Positions 51,091 to 58,560 of a stretch of 64,000 nucleotides of DNA are shown here, piece by piece. A program made the translations under genes and the position numbers. The stretch is from positions 28,974 to 92,973 of the forward strand of contig JAIKVZ010000038.1 in NCBI GenBank assembly GCA_024685285.1, read 5' to 3'. Within the stretch, counting starts at the first letter, position 1. The number at the start of each line of letters is the position of its first letter. The notes under the pieces are model-generated. The model ran no database searches. It was not told the origin of the DNA and saw only the letters and a program-made list of their open reading frames with translations. This DNA comes from Bacteroidales bacterium (GTDB lineage: Bacteria; Bacteroidota; Bacteroidia; Bacteroidales; P3).

Positions 51091-51134
51091 GAAAACCAGC
51101 CTGTTGTGTGACATTTTACAACAGACTGGTTTTC
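51091..51134. terminator. Hairpin following locus E array
   Basis: GAAAACCAGCCTGTTGT ... ACAACAGACTGGTTTTC (one non-Watson-Crick position). Confidence 0.75.
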
Positions 51135-51155
51135 AGAGGTTTAATAAATTTCGGG

Positions 51156-52307
51156 CTAACGTATGGTCAATTTTTTGGTGGTGGTGCCGGCGGTGGTGAC
51201 CAGGCGCACTAAGTAGCTGCCCCGCGGCAGGGCTGTGCAGTCAACCGCGGCGGCGGTGCCCCGGGCCGGACGGCTCTGCACCAAACGGCCGGCGGCATCG
51301 TAGAGCTCGACGGCCTGCAGGTGGAACGACGAGAGCACCGTGGCTGTGCCGCCAGCCTCGACCACGCTGGGTATCAGCTGTGTGTACCTCTCGAGCAGCT
51401 GCGGCGAGTAGATGGCGGCGCCCGTGGTGTCAACGCCTGTGGTGTCGATTCCTTGCCCCGTGGTGTCAATTGATGTGGTGTCGAAATAGCTCAGCACCGT
51501 GTCCACCGGCGTGGGTGTGCTCCTGTCCGGGTCTGGCGTGAGGATGGGAAAGATGATGTAGTCGTGAGCACATTTAGCCATTGAAATAGTATGCCAACCG
51601 CGATCACGTGGATTCTGAGAAAATCTGTCGTACCATTTAAATTTAACCCTTTCAATTGGGAAACGGGTATTACAATATTCACTGTATAACATTATTAGAT
51701 TGTACCACCATGTATTTTCGATGGCCATGTTTTCTGTAAGATAATCAGCCGTTGTCCCAATGTAAAAAGAATCGGTGACATAATACCCCGTGTCGAAGTA
51801 GGTTTCAAACAGCGGCGGTGTAACACGGGAACTGTCCGGGCCATATACATATTTTTTGTCGAACCATATCTTTGGATTTGGATTTGCATAAACCCTGATT
51901 GGAGGCAAAACATATGTCGGGGTTGAGAATTGGTTGAACGGAGCCTCGCCCAAAAGCACCATGCTGTCGCCAATGGGTTTATAAAGTTGGGTATATTCGC
52001 ACCAGGTATCCTTGGCGGTATCCAATATTACTACATTATGCATGGGAATGTTAAGATGAGTGACGCAGACGGCTATGCCATAGATGGTAGCCCCATCGGC
52101 AAAGCTGTCCAAAACGTAGGCGGCACCGCTTCCACCCACCATTGTGAAGTTGTAGGAATATGTTGAGGCGCTGTCTGTCAACGCATCCCAGGTGATGCTT
52201 CCGGAATAGTAATTGTCGATTCCCGTGGCGGGAACAAGATCCTCGTTCTGGGCATAGGCCGCCGCTAATGCCACCACTGCAATGATTAATGCAACTGACT
52301 TTTTCAT
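51156..52307 (-). CDS. Secreted protein with T9SS type A sorting domain and DTT-rich linker
   Basis: Signal peptide; DTTSIDTTGQGIDTTGVDTTG; C-term VELYDAAGRLVQS...LPRGSYLVRLVTTAGTTTKKLTIR. Confidence 0.85.
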   Translation of the reverse strand: MKKSVALIIAVVALAAAYAQNEDLVPATGIDNYYSGSITWDALTDSASTYSYNFTMVGGSGAAYVLDSFADGATIYGIAVCVTHLNIPMHNVVILDTAKDTWCEYTQLYKPIGDSMVLLGEAPFNQFSTPTYVLPPIRVYANPNPKIWFDKKYVYGPDSSRVTPPLFETYFDTGYYVTDSFYIGTTADYLTENMAIENTWWYNLIMLYSEYCNTRFPIERVKFKWYDRFSQNPRDRGWHTISMAKCAHDYIIFPILTPDPDRSTPTPVDTVLSYFDTTSIDTTGQGIDTTGVDTTGAAIYSPQLLERYTQLIPSVVEAGGTATVLSSFHLQAVELYDAAGRLVQSRPARGTAAAVDCTALPRGSYLVRLVTTAGTTTKKLTIR

Positions 52308-52342
52308 AACAACTGATTTTTAATTTTATTTGCAAATTTCGT

Positions 52343-52786
52343 TTAAATCTTCATTAAATTCTGATATTGGATAAAAGTTTTTGGTATTGCCGAAAAAGTC
52401 TCATCCGAACGGACTATCAAGACTGGTTCATCGCCCCAGAGTGAACTGCCAATCAGGCAGGTGTCGCGAGACTGGGGCATGAATTTCAGGGTGTCGCCAC
52501 ACCCGGCCAATGCCATTGTGCTGTCGGTGGTTATGCTGTATTGGTAAATCTTCCCGGGACGCGACATATATATGCTGTCGTTGCCACCGACAATGCAGAA
52601 CACCCCTGCCGGGTATTGGCCCTCAGCCGTCCAGGCTCCTGTGAGGTAATCTTTTAGCAGCGGCTCGCTGTGTATGACTGGTACGGAGTCGCTACTGTGC
52701 TGCACTTCAGACACGGGCTCCTTGTCGGTGCAGGCGGCGAAGGCCAGCGCGGCAACGGCGATTGACAAAATGCAGATGTGTTTCAT
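52343..52786 (-). CDS. Small lipoprotein of unknown function
   Basis: MKHICILSIAVAALAFAACTDKEP lipobox. Confidence 0.7.
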   Translation of the reverse strand: MKHICILSIAVAALAFAACTDKEPVSEVQHSSDSVPVIHSEPLLKDYLTGAWTAEGQYPAGVFCIVGGNDSIYMSRPGKIYQYSITTDSTMALAGCGDTLKFMPQSRDTCLIGSSLWGDEPVLIVRSDETFSAIPKTFIQYQNLMKI

Positions 52787-52988
52787 GACGGGTTGTTGGG
52801 GGTTGTTAATTATTTTGCAAAGATACAAATAATTTTTAATTCAGCAAAGAAATTTACAAAAGGCCTGTTTTGGGTGGTATTTCCCTTTGCGTATATATAA
52901 TAGACGACGGGAAGGCAAAATCGGCTCAAATTTTAACGTTTATTTAAGATTATTTAACATTTGAGCAATCTGGGGGTGGTAAATGGCA

Positions 52989-53015
52989 GGGGCCGCAACG
53001 GAACGTTGCGGCCCC
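52989..53015. terminator. Perfect hairpin in left chromosomal flank; probable original terminator of the tRNA-Ala locus
   Basis: GGGGCCGCAACG-GAA-CGTTGCGGCCCC just outside the left att repeat. Confidence 0.6.
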
Positions 53016-53026
53016 TTGTTTCTGTT

Positions 53027-53039
53027 GTGGAGTAGATGG
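53027..53039 (+). repeat. att core, left copy
   Basis: GTGGAGTAGATGG identical to tRNA 3'-end copy; similarity extends with mismatches (ttCTCaAACC vs gaCTCgAACC). Confidence 0.75.
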
Positions 53040-53102
53040 TTCTCAAACCAATCTTTATATTTTACTTTATTTCAAATCGTTAGCCGGTTGTAATGGTGTC
53101 GG

Positions 53103-53124
53103 AGTGATAAATATGTGATAAATA
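53103..53124 (+). repeat. Candidate integrase arm-type sites, left end
   Basis: AGTGATAAATA TGTGATAAATA (11-bp period), matching repeats at right end. Confidence 0.55.
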
Positions 53125-53210
53125 TTGAAAAAATGGCACTTTTCAACCGGCCTTTCTGTGTCTCTTTTCAATTGCAAAAATACGACTTTTTCTCAATATA
53201 CAAACAAAAT

Positions 53211-53241
53211 TTTGTCAGTTTGTTTTTTTTTCGTACTTTTG
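53211..53241 (+). promoter_or_regulatory. Bacteroidetes promoter inside element, no ORF immediately downstream
   Basis: TTTG (53211-53214) - 19 bp - TACTTTTG (53234-53241). Confidence 0.6.
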
Positions 53242-53246
53242 CATCA

Positions 53247-53324
53247 TCGTAAGTTGTTGTGGTGTTCCGTGCGTAACGGCTCACTATCGAGGGGGTATGG
53301 GTAACATCCAACCCCCTTTTTATG
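53247..53324 (+). ncRNA. Candidate short noncoding transcript
   Basis: Consensus promoter followed by AGGGGGT...ACCCCCT hairpin and T-run about 80 nt downstream. Confidence 0.35.
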
Positions 53325-53597
53325 CACTTGCATTGCATTTGCATTTGTTTTCTATACATATGTATTACATTTATACCCCTCAACTAATACACTTGCATCA
53401 CTATCGTATTCCAGTGGCTGGCATTTGCTACAATTATCCGTGGCATTTGCTACATTTTGCCACCGCATCTTATCGCAATTGCTATATTTGTCGCGACCCG
53501 TTTTTGTGTTACAATCAACGTTGCTCTATAACCCATATTGAATTTCAGTGAGTTACAAAAATACAGACCGGAAAGCGACCCACTTTTTCCCCGTGTT

Positions 53598-53664
53598 GCG
53601 TATTACTTTAATACGCTAGCTCAATATCATCTTTCATTGCCACAAAACGCATTACTATAATACG
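53598..53664. promoter_or_regulatory. Two operator-like near-palindromic repeats
   Basis: GCGTATTA-CTT-TAATACGC-TA (53598-53618) and ACGCATTACTATAATACGCTA about 48 bp later. Confidence 0.5.
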
Positions 53665-53692
53665 CTAAAGAATTAAAAATCAATATTTTTAT

Positions 53693-53723
53693 TTTGCCAT
53701 ATCATTTTTTATTCGTACTTTTG
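53693..53723 (+). promoter_or_regulatory. Bacteroidetes promoter for the 92-aa ORF
   Basis: TTTG 53693-53696, 19-bp spacer, TACTTTTG 53716-53723. Confidence 0.65.
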
Positions 53724-53745
53724 CACTTGTAAAACTATACAATTT

Positions 53746-54024
53746 ATGAATAGCAATAATAGACTATTGTCACAATCAAATGTGTATGGCTCAAACTACA
53801 CAAATAACGGCGGTTTTCAAAATATTGTCAATGGCAATAACAACGGCTCAATCTGCATTAACAACGGGGTTTCGGATGGTGTTGTTTCCCTATTGTTGCA
53901 AATAATTCAGCAACTGACCGAGCAAAACAGCCACCTTATTGAACGTGTCAACCAATATCAAATTGAATTGCTTGAATACAAATTAGGGGTGGCGCAACTG
54001 CCACCCCCTGCAAAGGCTCGATAA
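53746..54024 (+). CDS. Small Asn/Gly-rich N-terminus plus coiled-coil-like protein, unknown
   Basis: Good promoter; MNSNNRLLSQSNVYGSNYTNNGGFQNIVNGNNNGSICINNG... Confidence 0.7.
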   Translation: MNSNNRLLSQSNVYGSNYTNNGGFQNIVNGNNNGSICINNGVSDGVVSLLLQIIQQLTEQNSHLIERVNQYQIELLEYKLGVAQLPPPAKAR

Positions 54025-54051
54025 TCGCTGTATTATTGCCCTTATTCGCTG

Positions 54052-54507
54052 TTAATACCGCTTCTCCAAATCGTCTAACAATTCCCGTGCTTCGTCTTTT
54101 GTAAGCACTCGTGCCGGAGGAATAAGAGCCGACCCATCTTTGCCAGTCAGTTCTACCGGCTGCACTGCCTTTCCATATAAACGCTCTCTCAATCGCTCTA
54201 TTGTGCCGCATTTGCCCTGCTTGGTTTCGGTCAATATGGCCATTGCCAAGCCGCGCACGTATAACGGGGCTTCAATCGCTTTGGCGAGGTTGCTCACTTC
54301 ATCCAAGCGCATTGACAACAATGCCGTGTCCAAGTCGCGCACTTCCTCGGCTGTCAGCCCCTCAAATTTCTTTGCTTCTGTCGGGGTCATAACAAGGGCG
54401 TAAACGTCCCGTGTGCGCTTCTTTGGCCGTCCGGCTGGGTTTCCGCTGCGGCCTTTATGCCACTTGTTACCCTCAATGCCTTTTGTGTTTGGGTTGCTGT
54501 TTGCCAT
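54052..54507 (-). CDS. DUF5681 / small-terminase-like protein
   Basis: MANSNPNTKGIEGNKWHKGRSGNPAGRPKKRTRD; GRSGNPAGRPK motif; start trimmed to MANSN. Confidence 0.6.
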   Translation of the reverse strand: MANSNPNTKGIEGNKWHKGRSGNPAGRPKKRTRDVYALVMTPTEAKKFEGLTAEEVRDLDTALLSMRLDEVSNLAKAIEAPLYVRGLAMAILTETKQGKCGTIERLRERLYGKAVQPVELTGKDGSALIPPARVLTKDEARELLDDLEKRY

Positions 54508-54524
54508 TGCTCGTTTATTCTTGT

Positions 54525-54833
54525 TTACTCGCAAAAAATCTGCTTTCCTCCGAGGTCGGCGGCTTTTGCCACATACTGCAATACTGGTTCGGAGCATCCC
54601 TCCAAATCAATGCCATTCATTTCGGGCATTCGGTCGCTTATTGACTTGGCAAGGCGTTCTCTCACCTTTGCCCTTTCGTCCTCTTGCTGCTGGCCGTCCT
54701 GGTTTGTGCTGGCTGCATTACGTTGCTGCATCATCCCAGTTAGGACTTCACTAAATTTCTCGGTCACTTTCCCAATTGCTTGGGAAACAATGTCGGCAAC
54801 TTGCCGCATCTGGGTTTCATCTAATTCTGCCAT
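54525..54833 (-). CDS. Small predicted helical protein, unknown
   Basis: Tight operon spacing with flanking small genes. Confidence 0.55.
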   Translation of the reverse strand: MAELDETQMRQVADIVSQAIGKVTEKFSEVLTGMMQQRNAASTNQDGQQQEDERAKVRERLAKSISDRMPEMNGIDLEGCSEPVLQYVAKAADLGGKQIFCE

Positions 54834-54845
54834 ATTGCTAAGTAT

Positions 54846-55109
54846 TTATTTGTCGTATTCCTTGGGTTCTTTGTCGCACAATTTTGCGTGTGGGGTTTCG
54901 TGTTTGCTGTTTGCGCTGGCTTCGTGTCCCCTGCTGTTTATGATGGTGCAAATGTCTTTATGCTCATATTGCAAGACGTTAATTTCTTCTCTTAACTTGC
55001 CGAGTTGCTGCATCAGCTTCTTTGTACGGGCTGCATAATATTCGTTTGCTTCGTCAATGCTGTTAAAGCGTGCCGCCCTTTCTTCGATGGTCATAGTCTC
55101 TGCCATTGT
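54846..55109 (-). CDS. Small coiled-coil-like protein, unknown
   Basis: MAETMTIEERAARFNSIDEANEYYAARTKKLMQQLGKLREEINVLQYEHK; start trimmed. Confidence 0.55.
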   Translation of the reverse strand, partial: TMAETMTIEERAARFNSIDEANEYYAARTKKLMQQLGKLREEINVLQYEHKDICTIINSRGHEASANSKHETPHAKLCDKEPKEYDK

Positions 55110-55230
55110 GTTTTGTTTGTTGGTTTTCGTTGCAAAGGTACAAACAAAACGCTGATAGACCATTGTTCTATTGGTGAAGTTATTGAAAAGTTATTGAATG
55201 TATTTGAAAACGTGGCGTTTCGTGCCGTTA

Positions 55231-55551
55231 CTAATCAACAATAACGTGTATTCCCGTTTCTCTAAAAATGCGCATTTCTTCTTTGTGTTTGTCCCGCTCT
55301 GTTAGTTTTTCAGCGTTCAACACATATTTTAGTGCAATGGATTCCAGGTGTAAATCGTTTGTATATGCTGCATATTGCAACATATGTTCAGCCCTTATCT
55401 TTCTCATAAACCACCGCAATTGTGTTTTGTCCTCATAATCTTTGCGGTCGGTGTAATCTCCCCCCGTGACGGCATTAATCAAATCAACATCGTCTGTTAG
55501 GTCAAATATTGTCATTTTGACCAAATCCCTATATCGTAGGCGTTTTGCCAT
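55231..55551 (-). CDS. Small protein, unknown
   Basis: Co-directional, follows replication-like gene. Confidence 0.55.
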   Translation of the reverse strand: MAKRLRYRDLVKMTIFDLTDDVDLINAVTGGDYTDRKDYEDKTQLRWFMRKIRAEHMLQYAAYTNDLHLESIALKYVLNAEKLTERDKHKEEMRIFRETGIHVIVD

Positions 55552-55603
55552 ATCACAACTATTTAACGGCGGTTGGCTTTTATTATTGCCCTGGTGCCGA
55601 CTT

Positions 55604-56512
55604 TTATTCGCCGGTGGCCGCTGCTGCAGTTGCTTCGATAGCGTGTGTTATTTCATCAATGGGGCTACTGTCTGCGGTGTCCTTTGTCAGTTGCTCCGTG
55701 AGCCACTTACGCGCCTTGTAACGCTCCTTTTTATCAAGGTTGGCGGCGGCTGTCAATGCGTTCTCTCCGCGCTCGTTCCCGGCTTCCCTTATAAGGTTGG
55801 CTATATATACCTCTTTCCACTTCCCAAAAGTTGTTATTTCTTCCATATCGGCGTTATTGTGGTTTATCTTGGCTATATTAAAATACTCATCTCTCCACAT
55901 CTGCACCATTTTCGTGTATGTCTGCGGCTGCAATAATGCTGCTGGCGTTGCTTCGGCAATATGCAGTTGGCGGCGTATCTGTCCTATTAACCGCAATTCA
56001 TACCGCAACAATGCCGCTGGCTGCACTCTTGGGGATTCTGCTGCTTTATCGTAGAATTGCAATTGTCGGTGCTGTATCTTGTATAGTAGCGTTGTGTCGG
56101 CCTGCATTATTCGTCTGTATCGCGATTTGTTGCCCAAATACTGAAAATATGTTGCTGGTGGCTGCTGTGTCGGTATGTTGACCGCAATATCAACCCTTGC
56201 GACCTTTGCCGTTGCTGCAATGTCAAAATGTAGCGCATCGCTCATCATCTGCACCGCTTCGGCTGCTTCGGTTCTGCTTAATTCTCCGTTGGCGTTTGTG
56301 CCGTTCCTATACTTTGCCAAACTGCCATTGAGGTAAATAATCCCCCTTTCGTTGATAGCCACTTTGTAATTGTTCAATGTTCCGCGCACAATATAACCCG
56401 TTTTCGTGTTTTCTGCGTACTCGGTCACCTCAATATAATTTGCCACGCTGTACGGGTCAAAATCTTGCCCGACATCGTATTTCTCCACTATCATATTTAG
56501 GGTGTCAATCAT
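55604..56512 (-). CDS. Phage/plasmid replication protein, gene II/X-like (putative rolling-circle initiator)
   Basis: YLNGSLAKYRNG; KVARVDIAVNI; YFQYLGNKSRYRRI; LLYKIQHRQLQFYDKAAE; LLRYELRL. Confidence 0.6.
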   Translation of the reverse strand: MIDTLNMIVEKYDVGQDFDPYSVANYIEVTEYAENTKTGYIVRGTLNNYKVAINERGIIYLNGSLAKYRNGTNANGELSRTEAAEAVQMMSDALHFDIAATAKVARVDIAVNIPTQQPPATYFQYLGNKSRYRRIMQADTTLLYKIQHRQLQFYDKAAESPRVQPAALLRYELRLIGQIRRQLHIAEATPAALLQPQTYTKMVQMWRDEYFNIAKINHNNADMEEITTFGKWKEVYIANLIREAGNERGENALTAAANLDKKERYKARKWLTEQLTKDTADSSPIDEITHAIEATAAAATGE

Positions 56513-56644
56513 CGTTTGTTGTGGTCTCCAATTTTGGGGTACTCGTTCACCTTGTTATCACGCGCACGCGATAAATGTTGTACGGGCGTGAGCTACGTGC
56601 TTGGCTGGGGTGGTATGGTGACCACCCCTCGCCCTGCATCCGTC

Positions 56645-56836
56645 TTAATGTGTCTTTCTTCGCCGTCTTGGTATATCCGCATCGGTAGCAATACACATTG
56701 TTCCGTTTGTCTTATTGGTCGTTTCTTGGGTATACAAAAACATTTCGGGGTTGTATACTCTGTTATATCGGCAATTTGCACACTTGACCGACTGGCGGTC
56801 GTAACCCGTAACGGGGCATTGTCCTTTGGGTATCAT
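56645..56836 (-). CDS. Small Cys-containing (zinc-ribbon-like) protein
   Basis: MIPKGQCPVTGYDRQSVKCANCRYNRVYNPEMF; starts 8 bp after the preceding gene ends. Confidence 0.5.
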   Translation of the reverse strand: MIPKGQCPVTGYDRQSVKCANCRYNRVYNPEMFLYTQETTNKTNGTMCIATDADIPRRRRKTH

Positions 56837-56843
56837 AACGGCT

Positions 56844-57095
56844 TTATAGGTTGTGTTTATTAATCCAATAAATCTTGTAGCGGATTCCGTGGCTGTTCTT
56901 TTGCCATTCGTCCACAATGTCAATTCCTTTGTCTCGAAGAGTGCGTATTGTTGCCCTAGGGTCTGATATACGCGCATCCCTCATTAGTTGCCGTGTGCTT
57001 CGGGGTTGTCCGTCTGCCATCACTGCCATAATGGCTTGTTGTGCGTATGCTTCCGGCACAATCTTTTCTCCAAAGAATGTTTGTTGTTCTCTCAT
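56844..57095 (-). CDS. Winged-helix-like DNA-binding protein
   Basis: IMAVMADGQPRSTRQLMRDARISDPRATIRTLRDKGIDIVDEWQKNSHGIRYKIYWI. Confidence 0.65.
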   Translation of the reverse strand: MREQQTFFGEKIVPEAYAQQAIMAVMADGQPRSTRQLMRDARISDPRATIRTLRDKGIDIVDEWQKNSHGIRYKIYWINKHNL

Positions 57096-57394
57096 TTTAC
57101 ACCCCCTTTCAGCTTTAACGGGTTATTGACAACGTAGGCTGCGGCCTGGGCTTCGTCCTCGGCTTTTGTGGCCACTCGGTGGGCTGTAAGCCATTGGGCA
57201 ATTTCCGTTTTCTTAAAGTAGGTGTACCGACCGCCCTCGCTTTTATAGTGTGGTATTGCCCTGCGGTTTACAAGTTGGTAAAGATACCCCTTTGATAGCC
57301 CCGTGTATGCTGCCACATCGTCAGTTGTAAGCACATCTTTTGCCGCGAGTAGTGTTAATTGTTCAATACGTTCTAATCGTTCATCAATGCTCAT
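57092..57394 (-). CDS. HTH_17/excisionase-like DNA-binding protein
   Basis: VLTTDDVAAYTGLSKGYLYQLVNRRAIPHYKSEGGRYTYFKKTEIAQWL. Confidence 0.8.
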   Translation of the reverse strand: MSIDERLERIEQLTLLAAKDVLTTDDVAAYTGLSKGYLYQLVNRRAIPHYKSEGGRYTYFKKTEIAQWLTAHRVATKAEDEAQAAAYVVNNPLKLKGGVK

Positions 57395-57524
57395 TTTAAT
57401 TGCACTTTGTATCTGTGAGGGTGTCTATGGTGTCGCGCTCCCTCATCGCATCGAACAACCGAGGTGTGACACGTTAATCCTCAATTGTTCAACGCTGCAA
57501 AAGTACAATGAAATATAAACAAAA

Positions 57525-57555
57525 ACCCCTACACTTGGGGGTTAAGTGTAGGGGT
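57525..57555. terminator. Hairpin downstream of int/orf323
   Basis: ACCCCTACACTT-GGGGGTT-AAGTGTAGGGGT, 12-bp perfect stem. Confidence 0.65.
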
Positions 57556-57576
57556 ACAATAGGGGGTGTAATTGCT

Positions 57577-58548
57577 TTATTCCAACTCGTTAAGTGCCGT
57601 TAATATTGCATTGCTTCCGGCTGCTGCATATGCGGAGCGGCTTGCGTTTCGCAATGTATTCCGTGGCGTTCCTATCAAATTTGCCCACATCTGCCAATCA
57701 ACCCTATCTGCCAATTTCAATCTCTTTGTCAGTTCCTGGGCTACATACGCCCAGTCGCTTTTTGCTGACACGTTCCAGGGTGTTGTGCTGCGATTCAATA
57801 CTTCTTTGCCTTTGTACCCTCTAACGCTTTCGAGGGTTTTTAACATCTTTTCTGCTTCATCGGTGTGTAAGCATTCCGGCACTTCAAACGGCTGTACATC
57901 GTACCCCGATTGGCTGCGTATCGATTGCTGGCCGTTTGGATCTGCGACAGCCGTGCAACATTGTGCAAGTGCATCAATATAGCGTTGGGTAAGTTCGGGT
58001 GTGCCGATATATGGTGTTATATCGTCAATATTTCGCCCTTGTTTCAACGTTATGCCACATTCTTTTTGCAGTTCCATTAAATCAATACCATATTCCAACA
58101 AAAGCGCATCTAGTCGGTTTATAAACTCTTCCAATAAGTCAAATAGTATGCTAAACGCTCCGATTCCCGCTGTAAACGGGTGCAATAAATTAAGGCTGCA
58201 TTTTATTGACTCTATCAGTTCGGATTGCTCCGAAATATAGTTTAACGGCTTTATAATGTCTTGCCGTAAATATCGGTATAGTTTGGCTGCGTTCTGTTCC
58301 AAGGTGTCAACGTTCCCCCGTATCTCTTCGATAACTTCCTCTGCGGAAAAATCTATATTGGTTGCCGCTGCAAATAGTTTTGCTGGCAGTTCCTCAATGT
58401 TCTTTGCCCCTGCATCAGTCAGCCGCCACCCGTTTTTTGTTCTGTACTCTCTAATATCATATTTCCACCTCAAATAAAACAAGCAACTATCGGCCACACT
58501 GCCGCGCTGGTATAGTTCAAAAAACTTGATTTCAATTGTGGTTGTCAT
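57577..58548 (-). CDS. Hypothetical protein co-transcribed with integrase
   Basis: 323-aa ORF 12 bp downstream of int. Confidence 0.65.
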   Translation of the reverse strand: MTTTIEIKFFELYQRGSVADSCLFYLRWKYDIREYRTKNGWRLTDAGAKNIEELPAKLFAAATNIDFSAEEVIEEIRGNVDTLEQNAAKLYRYLRQDIIKPLNYISEQSELIESIKCSLNLLHPFTAGIGAFSILFDLLEEFINRLDALLLEYGIDLMELQKECGITLKQGRNIDDITPYIGTPELTQRYIDALAQCCTAVADPNGQQSIRSQSGYDVQPFEVPECLHTDEAEKMLKTLESVRGYKGKEVLNRSTTPWNVSAKSDWAYVAQELTKRLKLADRVDWQMWANLIGTPRNTLRNASRSAYAAAGSNAILTALNELE

Positions 58549-58560
58549 TGCCGCCCCCTT

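Noticed and set aside
53297-53551. 84-aa ORF in the left part of the element
   Set aside because: Odd H/Y-rich composition, starts inside a terminator-like hairpin and spans the repeat region.
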